64,000 bases of DNA. Source: Mycolicibacterium sarraceniae (GTDB lineage: Bacteria; Actinomycetota; Actinomycetes; Mycobacteriales; Mycobacteriaceae). Under the pieces are notes generated by a model, which worked only from the letters and a program-made list of their open reading frames with translations, ran no database searches and was not told the origin of the DNA. Position 1 is the stretch's first letter, and every line of letters begins with the position of its first letter. The position numbers and the translations under genes are program-made. Positions 7,102 to 15,595 of this stretch are shown here, one piece after another. The stretch is taken from positions 3,410,001-3,474,000 of the forward strand of contig NZ_AP022595.1 in assembly GCF_010731875.1 (NCBI RefSeq), read 5' to 3'.

Positions 7102-8633
7102 TCGACGGCCGTCGCGTTACGCACCCGGCCCCCGATGGGGCGCCGCACGCCAAGGCGTCACCGCGCAAGCCGCATGTCGTGGTCGTGGGGGGCGGCGTCG
7201 CGGGTTTGGCGGCAGCGACGGGCCTCGCCGAACGAGGTGTCTCCGTAGAGCTCCTGGAACGCCAGGAGTACCTCGGTGGGCGGGTCGGGGGCTGGACCGA
7301 CGAGCTGGCTGACGGCACACCGGTGGCGAATAACCGCGGCTTTCACGCGTTCTTCCGCCAGTACTACAACCTGCGCGCGTTGTTACGCCGCGCTGACCCC
7401 GACCTCGAGCGGCTCCGCGCGGTCGAGGACTACCCGCTCATCGACGGCCATGGCCGCCGCGACACCTTCCGGGGGTTACCGAAGACGCCGCCATGGAACG
7501 CATTGGCTTTCGCCCTGCGCAGCCCCACGTTCCGGGTGCGGGATCTGGTGCGGCTCAACGCCGTTGCGGCCGCGCCGCTGGTCGCCGTCTCGGTACCCGA
7601 GATCTATGATCAACTCGACGAGCTCGATGCCGAAACGTTCTTGACGGACATCAATTTTCCGGCCGCTGCCCGCCACTTGGCCTTCGAGGTGTTCGCGCGC
7701 AGCTTCTTCGCCAGACCGGAGCGACTCTCGGCCGCTGAACTGGCGACCATGTTCCACATCTACTTCCTGGGCTCCAGTGAAGGGCTGGTCTTCGACGTCG
7801 CTGAGTCGAACTTCGACACCGCACTGTGGGAACCGTTGGGCCAGTACCTGATCAGTCAAGGGGTGCGGTTGCGCACCGAAGTGTCCGCGGAATCGGTCAG
7901 CGTGGGCGGCACCCGGACCCTGCAGGTGCATGATTCGACCGGACGGACCGTCGACGCCGACGGTGTGGTCTTGGCCGCCGACACAGCCGGGCTGCAACGA
8001 ATCGTGGCCGCCTCACCGGGGCTGGGTGATGACGGCTGGCGCAGGCAGGTGTCGCAGTTGCGCACCGCGCCGCCCTTCGCCGTGCAGCGGCTCTGGCTGG
8101 ACCAGCCGGTGGACACCGGGCGGCCCGCGTTCCTCGGGACCGGCGGTCTGGCCCCCATCGACAACATCAGTGTGGTCAGCAATTACGAAGTCCAGTCCGC
8201 GGAATGGGCGCGCGTCCATCATGGTTCGGTGCTCGAGGTGCACTCCTATTCCGTGGGCGAGCCGCCAGAGGCCGACGAGTTGCGGCAGCGTATGCTGGGC
8301 CGCCTGTACCAGCTGTACCCGGAGACCGCGACGGCGCGCATCGTAGGGGAGACGCTCTTGATTCGCGACGACTGTCCGTTGTTCAGTCCGGGCGCTTTCG
8401 CCGATCGGCCGACGGTCGACACGCCGACAGGTGGTCTGATGCTGGCCGGCGATGGTATTCGCATCGACCTGCCGGTGGCCTTGATGGAGCGGGCAGCCAC
8501 CACCGGATGGTCGGCGGCCAACCGACTGTTGTCCGGCTGGGGCGTGGAAGGTCATACGTTGCACACCGTTCCGGTGGGGGGTCGCTCACCGGTACTGCGC
8601 TGGCTGGCGGGCCGGGAAGGGCGCGCGTCATGA
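7098..8633 (+). CDS. crtU: CrtU-like carotene desaturase/methyltransferase (isorenieratene synthase type)
   Basis: 511 residues from a GTG that overlaps the preceding stop (GTGA). N-terminal FAD-binding motif VVVVGGGVAGLAAATGLAER, then ERQEYLGGRVGGW and the block NRGFHAFFRQYYNLRALLRR, which I associate with CrtU/CruE enzymes that convert beta-rings to aromatic phi-rings. C-terminal FAD motif GGLMLAGDGIRIDLPVALME. With crtI, crtB and crtYcYd this predicts an aromatic carotenoid of the isorenieratene/leprotene type, as known in pigmented mycobacteria such as M. aurum. A generic FAD-dependent amine-oxidase-like enzyme is the fallback reading. Confidence 0.85.
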   Translation: MIDGRRVTHPAPDGAPHAKASPRKPHVVVVGGGVAGLAAATGLAERGVSVELLERQEYLGGRVGGWTDELADGTPVANNRGFHAFFRQYYNLRALLRRADPDLERLRAVEDYPLIDGHGRRDTFRGLPKTPPWNALAFALRSPTFRVRDLVRLNAVAAAPLVAVSVPEIYDQLDELDAETFLTDINFPAAARHLAFEVFARSFFARPERLSAAELATMFHIYFLGSSEGLVFDVAESNFDTALWEPLGQYLISQGVRLRTEVSAESVSVGGTRTLQVHDSTGRTVDADGVVLAADTAGLQRIVAASPGLGDDGWRRQVSQLRTAPPFAVQRLWLDQPVDTGRPAFLGTGGLAPIDNISVVSNYEVQSAEWARVHHGSVLEVHSYSVGEPPEADELRQRMLGRLYQLYPETATARIVGETLLIRDDCPLFSPGAFADRPTVDTPTGGLMLAGDGIRIDLPVALMERAATTGWSAANRLLSGWGVEGHTLHTVPVGGRSPVLRWLAGREGRAS

Positions 8634-9625
8634 ACCTGCGGTCCCGTATGAAAACCCTTCCGCTGCAGGTTATTCCCAAGGCGAACTGGGCGGCTCAGCG
8701 TCCCACCTACCAGGATGCGGAGCCCGCGCTGATCAACGCGGCGCTCAAGCGTGCCGAAGCCCGGCCCAGCGGCAACTGGTATGTGTTCGCCCCCAGTGCC
8801 GCAGTCCGCGCGGACCGGCCGTTCGGCGCCCGGGTCGGCGGGATCGAGATCGTGGCCTGGCGCGATCAGCAGCGCCACGTGCATGTCGGGTCCGCGGCCT
8901 GCCCGCATCTCGGCGCCGACCTGGCCGGCGGCAAGATCGACTGCGGCGCGCTGATCTGCCCGTGGCACGGCCTGCGCCTCGACGGCACGCGGGAGTTCGG
9001 CTGGAAGCCGTTGCCCGTCTTCGACGACGGTGTACTGGTGTGGGTGCGACTCGACGGTGTCGGGGGGGAAGCGCCACTGGACTCCCCGGTGATCCCGGTT
9101 CGTCCCACCGGAGCACGTCTGGCGGCGGTCGCCCGGGTGGAGGGTGTCTGCGAACCATCCGACGTCATCGCCAACCGGCTCGACCCTTGGCATGGCGCGT
9201 GGTTCCACCCTTACTCGTTCACCCAGCTCGAGGTGCTCAGCGCACCGGCGGTCGACGCCGACGACGACGCCGACCGATTCCTGGTGGCGGTCACCTTCCG
9301 AATGGGACGCCTCGGTGTGCCGGTGATCGCCGAATTCACCGCGCCGGAACCACGGACGATCGTCATGCGGATCGTCGACGGCGAGGGTGCCGGCAGCGTC
9401 GTCGAGACCCATGCCACCCCAGTCGGACCCGGACCGGACGGGCGCCCGCGGACGGCGGTCATCGAAGCTGTCGTCGCACAATCCGACCGGACCGGATTCC
9501 ACCGCGCACTGCGCGTCGCACCCGTGATCACGTCGTTGATGCGGCTGGCGGCTGCCCGGCTGTGGCGCGACGACCTGGCCTACGCCGAACGTCGATTCGC
9601 ACTGCGGGACAGGTCTTCCGGCTAA
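8630..9625 (+). CDS. Rieske [2Fe-2S] protein, last gene of the carotenoid operon
   Basis: 331 residues; ATG overlaps the crtU stop (ATGA). A Rieske cluster motif is complete: CPH at the first half and CPWHG at the second, 16 residues between the first His and the second Cys, at about residues 89-113. The rest lacks an obvious mononuclear iron site of ring-hydroxylating oxygenases, but has HGAWFHPYSF and a long C-terminal region that I would place in a DUF5914-type family. A role in hydroxylating or otherwise finishing the aromatic carotenoid is suggested by the operon only. Confidence 0.8.
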   Translation: MNLRSRMKTLPLQVIPKANWAAQRPTYQDAEPALINAALKRAEARPSGNWYVFAPSAAVRADRPFGARVGGIEIVAWRDQQRHVHVGSAACPHLGADLAGGKIDCGALICPWHGLRLDGTREFGWKPLPVFDDGVLVWVRLDGVGGEAPLDSPVIPVRPTGARLAAVARVEGVCEPSDVIANRLDPWHGAWFHPYSFTQLEVLSAPAVDADDDADRFLVAVTFRMGRLGVPVIAEFTAPEPRTIVMRIVDGEGAGSVVETHATPVGPGPDGRPRTAVIEAVVAQSDRTGFHRALRVAPVITSLMRLAAARLWRDDLAYAERRFALRDRSSG

Positions 9626-9720
9626 TCCGCGGGTACGAGGATCGTCTTGCCCGGCAGACGGCCTGCATCGGTGCCATCGGTGTCCATCGGCATCAGGCCG
9701 GGCTTTTGGAGTCCGACGGG
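9622..9720 (-). pseudogene. C-terminal remnant of a quinone oxidoreductase-like dehydrogenase
   Basis: Read from 9720 down to 9622, the frame gives PVGLQKPGLMPMDTDG, then TDAGRLPGKTILVPAD and a stop. This ends like NADPH:quinone-oxidoreductase-type MDR proteins (GKxVLVP at the C-terminus). There is no start or cofactor domain; upstream the frame is low-quality sequence up to the next gene. Its stop overlaps that of the Rieske gene. Weak evidence, short match. Confidence 0.3.
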
Positions 9721-9812
9721 CCACCTCGCTCGGCTGCGCCGCGCAAAAGCCGCACTTCCAAGGATCGGGACAAGTGAGCGGATATTGCACGACGCGCGGT
9801 TAGTCTCCAGCC

Positions 9813-10883
9813 ATGGCGAAGCGAATCGTGGTCTGGGGTACTGGTTTTGTCGGCCGGATGGTCATCCCCGAAGTCGTGGCGCACCCCGAGTTCGAGCTGG
9901 TCGGGGTTGGTGTCAGCAATCCTGCCAAGGTCGGTGTCGATGTCGGGACGATCTGCGATATGCCCGAAATCGGCCTGGCGGCCACCGATGACGTCGACGC
10001 GCTGATCGCGCTGAAGCCCGATGCGCTGGTGCATTACGGGCCGACCGCCGCGCACGCCGACGCCAACATCGATCTCATCTCACGGTTCCTGCGCGCCGGT
10101 ATCGACGTGTGCTCGACGGCGATGACGCCGTGGGTGTGGCCGAAGATGCACCTGAATCCGCCGAATTGGATCGACCCGATCACTCAGGCCTGCGAGGCGG
10201 GACAGGCATCGTGCTTCACCACGGGGATCGATCCCGGCTTCGCCAATGACCTGTTCCCGATGACGCTGATGGGTCTGGCCTCCCAGGTGCGCTTGGTCCG
10301 GGCCTCGGAGCTGCTGGACTACACGAACTACGAGGGTGACTATGAACTCGAGATGGGCATCGGCCGCGAGCCCGAGTTCAAGCCACTGCTGGAGAACTCC
10401 GACATCCTGGTGTTCGCCTGGGGCGCGACGGTGCCGATGATCGCCTACGCCGCCGGCATCGAGCTCGACGAGATCACCACCACCTGGGAGAAGTGGGTGA
10501 CCCCGACTGAGCGTAAGACCGTGAAGGGTGTCATCCCGGCCGGGAACGTCGCCGCGGTGCGGTTCACCATCAACGGCATCTACCAGGGCGAAACCCGGAT
10601 CCAGCTGGAACACGTCAACCGCATCGGTCAGGACGCCGCCCCGGACTGGCCGTCGGGCACCCAGGACGACGTCTACCGAGTCGATATCCAGGGCACCCCC
10701 AGCATCGTCCAAGAGACCGCGTTTAGGTTCACAGACGGTTCCGGGCGTGACGCCGCGACCGCGGGCTGCCTGTCGACCGGACTGCGTGCGCTCAATGCCG
10801 TTCCGGCCGTCAACGAACTGCCCGCGGGCTGGGTCACACCGCTGGAACTGCCCCTGATCCCGGGGCGCGGCACGATTCGCTGA
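9813..10883 (+). CDS. Dihydrodipicolinate reductase-like NAD(P)-dependent oxidoreductase
   Basis: 356 residues. N-terminal Rossmann domain with VVWGTGFVGRMVIPEV (residues 6-21) and a DapB-like arrangement; the C-terminal half resembles the domain shared with 2,4-diaminopentanoate dehydrogenase (ELLDYTNYEGDYE, GIPAG-like VIPAGNVAAVRF). Mycobacteria carry several such paralogues, usually annotated as dihydrodipicolinate reductase, which are not the lysine-pathway enzyme. It stands alone on its strand; the next gene converges on it. Substrate unknown. Confidence 0.8.
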   Translation: MAKRIVVWGTGFVGRMVIPEVVAHPEFELVGVGVSNPAKVGVDVGTICDMPEIGLAATDDVDALIALKPDALVHYGPTAAHADANIDLISRFLRAGIDVCSTAMTPWVWPKMHLNPPNWIDPITQACEAGQASCFTTGIDPGFANDLFPMTLMGLASQVRLVRASELLDYTNYEGDYELEMGIGREPEFKPLLENSDILVFAWGATVPMIAYAAGIELDEITTTWEKWVTPTERKTVKGVIPAGNVAAVRFTINGIYQGETRIQLEHVNRIGQDAAPDWPSGTQDDVYRVDIQGTPSIVQETAFRFTDGSGRDAATAGCLSTGLRALNAVPAVNELPAGWVTPLELPLIPGRGTIR

Positions 10884-10899
10884 GTAACGGCCCGGACAT

Positions 10900-10916
10900 C
10901 TTTGGAGAATCCAAAG
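10900..10916. terminator. Small perfect hairpin between convergent genes
   Basis: CTTTGGA-GAA-TCCAAAG is a 7-bp perfect stem with a 3-base loop, 17 bases past the stop of the DapB-like gene. There is no T-run, so it may be a weak terminator or a chance palindrome. The rest of the 207-base gap to the next gene shows nothing I can assign. Confidence 0.35.
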
Positions 10917-11090
10917 TGCGGCGCTGGGGCTACCCGCCTGTCGCGGGAGCCTGGATTGGACGACATGACGGACCCAACGAGGCCAGCGGTTGGCCTGGTC
11001 CGAGGCGCCCGATGCTGGACTTCGAGCCCGGTCCCGACCCCGACAATTCCGCCGATTCCCGTTCTGCCGCAAATCTACGTGCAGACGCCG

Positions 11091-12203
11091 TCAGGCTGAG
11101 CGGCGCCGCTTGGACAGGACCGCGATGGCCAACGGAATGGACATCGGCGCGGGCGCCGCGGCCAGCCGTGCCGCGACCGCCGTCTCCAGCTGTTCGACGA
11201 ATTCTCGACGTAGCTTGGTGCGTCGGTCTCGCCCCGAACCGGCGTCGGCGTCGACGTTCAGCGCGGCAGCCAGGATCGGAAACATCGAAGTACGAAGGAA
11301 TTCAGCCCAATTCGCGCCAAAGGCCCGTTCGTTGTTGTCGCTCTGGAATTGTGAGAAGAACCGGTCTTCGCCGTTCACCATCTCGATGTGCTCGATCTCG
11401 AGGCCCTCGAATCGCCCCGACGGCGCAAACGGCGCCCGAAAGTCCTTCTCGTCGCGGCCAATCGATGGGATCGACATACGGCGCACCTCGTCGGAGGTGA
11501 TCACACCGTCATCGACGAAGTGCGCGAGTGTCGACATGATCGCGTCGAACGCGGCCGTGAATCCCGAAGTGCCGTCGGGTGCCAGGCCGACGGTCAGCAC
11601 CACCAGCCGGCCTCCGGGTGCCAGCTCGCGGCCACGGAAGGCGACGAAGTCGCGCCAGTCCCCGGCGGCCTGGCGGGCGTAGGCGCGACGGGCCTCATCG
11701 TCGGTGCTGTGCGAGATCTCCACGTGGTCGGGGATCGGCATCGGCACCCTGCGCAGCCAGTGGATGGCCCAGGAACTCCACCCCAGCGCGATGCTGTCCG
11801 ACGGCAGGATCTGGGTATAGAACGAGCGGCCGATCACCGAGGCGTAGGTGGTGGAGTCTTTTTTGAGGTAGCTGTCCTGATCGTCGGACAGCGTGGAGAA
11901 CAGTGCGGTGAAGTCGTTGCCGGGCACATCGGTATGCGCCACCAGGATGGCGTGATCGGAGCGAGTCCGCTTGCGGATGACGGCGATCGCCGCGCTGATT
12001 GGCACCAGCGAGTTGTAGCCCGTCGACGCTCCATAGTCGGCGATGGCGATGGGCTGCGGTGCCCTCGGGATCGCGATGCTGCGCGCGGATTCCTCGAAAA
12101 GGTTGGTGGCAGGCCGCAATCCAGCCGCTTGCAGCCGGGAGGACTCGGTATAGGTGTGGCTGTCCATCGGTACGGGACGCACCACATTGCTGGACTCGCG
12201 CAT
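11091..12203 (-). CDS. SABATH-type SAM methyltransferase (fatty acid/carboxyl O-methyltransferase family)
   Basis: 370 residues. It has the features of the SABATH (Methyltransf_7) family best known from plant salicylate/jasmonate methyltransferases: IAIADYGASTGYNSL as motif I, VAHTDVPGNDFTALF (the plant LPGNDFN motif), SFYTQILPSDSIALGWSSWAIHWL, and PGGRLVVLTVG. Mycobacterial members have been described as fatty acid O-methyltransferases making methyl esters; that is the likely activity, with the acid unspecified. It is preceded by a two-TM protein with only one base between the genes, so the pair forms an operon. The C-terminal basic tail (LSKRRRSA) is unremarkable. Confidence 0.85.
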   Translation of the reverse strand: MRESSNVVRPVPMDSHTYTESSRLQAAGLRPATNLFEESARSIAIPRAPQPIAIADYGASTGYNSLVPISAAIAVIRKRTRSDHAILVAHTDVPGNDFTALFSTLSDDQDSYLKKDSTTYASVIGRSFYTQILPSDSIALGWSSWAIHWLRRVPMPIPDHVEISHSTDDEARRAYARQAAGDWRDFVAFRGRELAPGGRLVVLTVGLAPDGTSGFTAAFDAIMSTLAHFVDDGVITSDEVRRMSIPSIGRDEKDFRAPFAPSGRFEGLEIEHIEMVNGEDRFFSQFQSDNNERAFGANWAEFLRTSMFPILAAALNVDADAGSGRDRRTKLRREFVEQLETAVAARLAAAPAPMSIPLAIAVLSKRRRSA

Positions 12204-12204
12204 A

Positions 12205-12444
12205 TCAGCTCTTGCGACGGCGGTGCAGCAACAGCCCGACCACGATCCCCACCACCAGCATCGCGGTCAGCAACAGCCACATCGGATACTCGACGTAGAT
12301 CCACAGGATCTGTACCCGCTGGCGCGTGCGGTTCTGGGCGATGAATATCGCCGCCAGCACCACCAGGGTGATGGCCAGCCAGTAGCGCAGGGCGAAACGT
12401 CGCACCGAACCGCCCGCGGGCCTGGCGACTTCTTCTGGAACCAT
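12205..12444 (-). CDS. Two-TM protein of LapA/DUF1049 type
   Basis: 79 residues: a short cytoplasmic start, TM1 (about residues 22-38, WLAITLVVLAAIFIAQN), a loop with the RVQILWIYVEYPMW block, TM2 (WLLLTAMLVVGIVVGLLL) and an RRRKS tail. The NRTRQRVQI segment followed by two helices is like LapA-domain (lipopolysaccharide assembly protein A-like) proteins. A strong GGGAGG Shine-Dalgarno is present. It is coupled to the SABATH methyltransferase, perhaps anchoring it or its lipid substrate near the membrane; that is inference. Confidence 0.75.
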   Translation of the reverse strand: MVPEEVARPAGGSVRRFALRYWLAITLVVLAAIFIAQNRTRQRVQILWIYVEYPMWLLLTAMLVVGIVVGLLLHRRRKS

Positions 12445-12491
12445 GACAACCTCCCGTTTGGCTGTAGGAGATTGACGCTAGTCGTTGTCCG

Positions 12492-12680
12492 CTAATTTGT
12501 CGGATAACTCACGCCGGTGAGCTGTTCGGACAATTGCCACAGCCATCGGCAGTCCTCGGTGACACCGCCGCCGGCCAGTTCCTGGAAGCCGCGGGGGCCG
12601 TAGAACTCGGTGCCCCGCGTCTTCGGGTCGACCGCCGCACAGAGCACCGGCTGGATTTCTTCGTCGACCTCCTGCCACAT
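12492..12680 (-). pseudogene. C-terminal remnant of a retinol-dehydrogenase-like SDR
   Basis: 62 codons whose sequence TEFYGPRGFQELAGG and LWQLSEQLTGVSY matches the C-terminal tail of the large SDR group (GGxYYGPxGxGExxG and WxxSExLTGV). The NAD-binding and catalytic parts are missing, and an in-frame stop lies a few codons upstream of the apparent ATG. The neighbouring remnant runs the other way from the same point, so the 5' halves of two divergent genes appear to have been deleted together. Confidence 0.6.
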
Positions 12681-12699
12681 GAAAGGCAGCTAGCGCCAG

Positions 12700-12860
12700 C
12701 TGAACTGGTAAAAGCGGGTCATTGCCGTGGGCTTCTCATGGCGAATGTGACCGGCAGGGTTGGGCTCGCCGGTGTGGCAACGGCATTCGGGGCGCTGGGC
12801 GATCCCGAGGTGCGCGCGAAGATCCTCATCGATCCGCGCAGTGCGGTGACTTGTCCTTAA
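12700..12860 (+). pseudogene. C-terminal remnant of a zinc-binding alcohol dehydrogenase
   Basis: The frame ending at the stop 12858-12860 encodes VTGRVGLAGVATAFGALGD and then PEVRAKILIDPRS. This is the usual end of MDR alcohol dehydrogenases (VTHRxxLxxVxxAFxALxDPxxxAKxLVxP). No catalytic or Rossmann part is present. Together with the SDR remnant next to it, the region 12445-12865 contains no intact gene. Confidence 0.5.
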
Positions 12861-12865
12861 CGGCC

Positions 12866-13489
12866 TTACGAGCCCTTCTTCACCCAGTCGTCATAGTGCA
12901 CCAGTTCGTCGCCGATACGGGTGGTATCGCCGTGTCCGGTGTAGACGACGGTGTCGGCGGGCAGCTTGCCCAGCTTGTCCTTGATCGACCCGAGGATCGT
13001 CGGGAAGTCGGAGAACGAGCGGCCGGTCGCACCGGGGCCACCCTGGAACAGCGTGTCGCCCGAGAACACCGCGCCGAGCGCCGGGGCATAGAGGCAGATG
13101 GAGCCAGGGGAGTGCCCAGGGGTGGCGATGGCATGCAGCTCGATACCGTCGGCCTTCAGGGCCTGGCCGTCTTCGATGGTGCGGAACGGTGTGTCGCCGT
13201 GCGTCATTCGCCACAACATGTCATCGGCCGGGTTCAGCAGAACCGGGGCGTCGAGATCGGCGGACAGCTGCGGCGCGACGGTGATGTGGTCATTGTGGCC
13301 GTGCGTGCACACCACCGCGACGACATGACGGTTGCCGACCGCGTCTTCGATGGCCTTGGCGTTATGGGCGGCATCGATGACGATCACCTCGGAGCCGTCA
13401 CCGACGATCCAGATGTTGTTGTCGACTTCCCAACTGCCACCGTCGAGTTCGAAGGTGCCGCGGGTGACGACCCGCTCGATACCGGCCAT
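12866..13489 (-). CDS. MBL-fold hydrolase partner of mycothiol-dependent reductase
   Basis: 207 residues, metallo-beta-lactamase fold of glyoxalase-II type: the THGHNDH metal motif at about residues 62-68, GHSPGSICLY with the third His, FSGDTLF with the bridging Asp, and YTGHGDTT with the last His. Its ATG overlaps the stop of the mscR gene (TGATG). The same pair exists in M. tuberculosis (Rv2260 beside Rv2259 as I recall). It probably hydrolyses a mycothiol thioester such as S-formylmycothiol produced by the upstream enzyme. Confidence 0.9.
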   Translation of the reverse strand: MAGIERVVTRGTFELDGGSWEVDNNIWIVGDGSEVIVIDAAHNAKAIEDAVGNRHVVAVVCTHGHNDHITVAPQLSADLDAPVLLNPADDMLWRMTHGDTPFRTIEDGQALKADGIELHAIATPGHSPGSICLYAPALGAVFSGDTLFQGGPGATGRSFSDFPTILGSIKDKLGKLPADTVVYTGHGDTTRIGDELVHYDDWVKKGS

Positions 13490-14574
13490 CAGAGCACGAC
13501 TACCGAGCGCAGAACCTCACCGGCGTGCATTTTGTGGAAGGCGTCTTCGATGGTGTCCAGTCCGATGCGTTCGGAGACGAATTTCTCCAGCGGGAGCCGG
13601 CCCTGGCGGTACAGGCTGATCAGGGTGGGGAAGTCGCGTTCGGGTAGACAGTCGCCGTACCAGGCGGACTTCAGCGATCCGCCGCGGGAGAAGAAGTCGA
13701 CCAGCGGCATTTCGAGTTTCATATCGGGGGTCGGAACACCCACTAGCACAACGGTTCCGGCCAGATCGCGGGCGTAGAACGCCTGCTTCCAGGTTTCCGG
13801 GCGGCCGACGGCGTCGATTACCACGTCGGCCCCGAACCCGTCGGTCAGATCCTGGATTGTTTCGACGGCGTCGAGTTCCTTGGCGTTGATCGTGTGGGTG
13901 GCGCCGAACTCGCGGGCCCACTCGAGCTTCTTGTTATCGGTGTCGACGGCGATGATCTTGCGCGCGCCGACCAAGGCGGCCCCGGCGATCGCGGCGTCAC
14001 CGACACCGCCGCATCCGATCACCGCGACGGTGTCATCTCGGCCGATCGCGCCGGTGTTGACCGCCGCACCCAGGCCGGCCATCACCCCACACCCGAGCAG
14101 GCCCGCGACGGCGGGATCGGCCTCGGGATCGACCTTGGTGCACTGTCCCTCGTGGACCAGGGTCTTGTCGGCGAACGCGCCGATACCGAGGGCCGGCGTC
14201 AGCTCGGTGCCGTCGGTCAACGTCATCTTCTGGGTCGCGTTGTGGGTGTCGAAGCAGTACCACGGGCGGCCGCGTTTGCAGGCGCGGCACTGACCGCACA
14301 CCGCGCGCCAGTTCAGGATCACGAAGTCACCGGCCTCGACGTTGGTGACGCCTGCGCCGATCGATTCGACGGTGCCGGCGGCCTCGTGGCCGAGCAGGAA
14401 GGGGTACTCGTCGTTGATACCGCCCTCACGATAGGTCAGATCGGTATGGCAGACCCCGCACGCGATGACCTTGACCACCACCTCGCCGGGACCGGGGTCG
14501 GGGATGACAATATCGACCAATTCGACGGGCTGCTTCTTGGATCGGGAAATCACACCACGCACTGTCTGGCTCAT
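13489..14574 (-). CDS. mscR: S-nitrosomycothiol reductase / mycothiol-dependent formaldehyde dehydrogenase
   Basis: 361 residues, zinc-dependent MDR family. ACGVCHTDL (Cys42 as catalytic zinc ligand), [12 protein letters not shown], the four-Cys structural zinc lobe [15 protein letters not shown], and the Rossmann motif [12 protein letters not shown]. MscR reduces S-nitrosomycothiol and oxidises the formaldehyde-mycothiol adduct, so it protects against nitric oxide and formaldehyde. The frame is open 81 codons upstream, but ATG 14574 gives the conserved start MSQTVRGVI. Coupled to the MBL-fold gene. Confidence 0.95.
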   Translation of the reverse strand: MSQTVRGVISRSKKQPVELVDIVIPDPGPGEVVVKVIACGVCHTDLTYREGGINDEYPFLLGHEAAGTVESIGAGVTNVEAGDFVILNWRAVCGQCRACKRGRPWYCFDTHNATQKMTLTDGTELTPALGIGAFADKTLVHEGQCTKVDPEADPAVAGLLGCGVMAGLGAAVNTGAIGRDDTVAVIGCGGVGDAAIAGAALVGARKIIAVDTDNKKLEWAREFGATHTINAKELDAVETIQDLTDGFGADVVIDAVGRPETWKQAFYARDLAGTVVLVGVPTPDMKLEMPLVDFFSRGGSLKSAWYGDCLPERDFPTLISLYRQGRLPLEKFVSERIGLDTIEDAFHKMHAGEVLRSVVVL

Positions 14575-14685
14575 GGGCCAAACATTAGCGCGACGGATGC
14601 GGAATGCGCCGCGCCCGTCCCGTTCGGAAGATACGGTAATGGCTTGCCTATCGCGAGAGTCGAAACGCAGACCGACCTGCTGGTC

Positions 14686-15585
14686 ATGGCCCGTGTCGCC
14701 GATCGGGTCGGTGACTTCGAAACCAGCTACTCGGCATTCTCCCGGGTAGGTTCGGTGGGCCCGTTGGCCCTCGACGATCTCGACGCGATGGCGAGTGCTG
14801 CGGGCGCGCTCGGCCATGGCCGCGAGGCCACTCGGGTCGGCGAACTCGTCTACGTCCGGCTGACGCGAACCGATCCCAACGCGGCGGCGGGCAAGGCCCT
14901 CGAACTCGGTGCGGCGTGGTTGTCGCGGGGTGAGTGGGCTGTCGGCCAGAGCTGGATCCGCCGCGCACGCGACCTGCTGGCCGGGGCGCCCGAGAGCCCA
15001 GCACTGGTGCAGCTGACCTATCTGGAGACGGTGATGTCGGTGTTGAGCGGCGACGCCGATCTGGCGGCCGAACGCTCGGCGGTTTTACGTGAGATGTCGT
15101 TGGCGGGCACGTCGACGGCGGTCGCCGGTGAGGTGTACTACCAACTTGGTGAGGTGCGGCGTCGGCGCGGTGATCTCGACGGTGCGTTCGCGGCGTATGC
15201 CAGGGCCCAGGAGTTGGGTGTCGTGCCGCAGCCCGGTGCGGCGTTGGTGCGCTGTGCGCTGGGCGATCTGGCGGCCGCCCGCGCGGAGGTGCGGGCGGCG
15301 ATCGCGGCGGTCGACCGGGCTGACCTGCCCCGGCTGCTGCGGGGTGCGATCCAGATCGCCTTGGCCGGAAGCGATCTCGATGAGGCTGAGCGCTATCTGG
15401 GCGAGCTCGAGTCCGTCGGCGCGGTCGACAATCTGCTGCGCGGAGCGGTGCTGGTGCGCCGGGGCCGCTATCGCGAAGCGGTGACGGTGTTGCAATCGGC
15501 GCTGCGGGAATCCGGGTACGAGGCGACCGATGCCTACGAGTGGTTGGCGCAGGCGCGCCGCGGTCTCGGACCGTCTGGCCGGTAG
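14686..15585 (+). CDS. TPR-like helical repeat protein
   Basis: 299 residues made almost wholly of Ala/Leu/Arg-rich helix pairs, for example [19 protein letters not shown] and [44 protein letters not shown]. These read as TPR-type repeats. No DNA-binding or enzymatic domain is seen, although the same kind of repeat region occurs in LuxR/AfsR-type regulators. The start is uncertain: ATG 14686 is used, and an in-frame TTG at 14644 would add 14 residues. It is divergent from mscR and followed 10 bases later by the beta-lactamase-like gene, so the two are probably co-transcribed. Confidence 0.7.
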   Translation: MARVADRVGDFETSYSAFSRVGSVGPLALDDLDAMASAAGALGHGREATRVGELVYVRLTRTDPNAAAGKALELGAAWLSRGEWAVGQSWIRRARDLLAGAPESPALVQLTYLETVMSVLSGDADLAAERSAVLREMSLAGTSTAVAGEVYYQLGEVRRRRGDLDGAFAAYARAQELGVVPQPGAALVRCALGDLAAARAEVRAAIAAVDRADLPRLLRGAIQIALAGSDLDEAERYLGELESVGAVDNLLRGAVLVRRGRYREAVTVLQSALRESGYEATDAYEWLAQARRGLGPSGR

Positions 15586-15595
15586 CGTTCTCTGG

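Noticed and set aside
12478..12678. An overlapping 66-codon minus-strand frame beside the SDR remnant
   Set aside because: Out of frame with the recognisable FYGPRG and LTGVSY tail; translation is noise.
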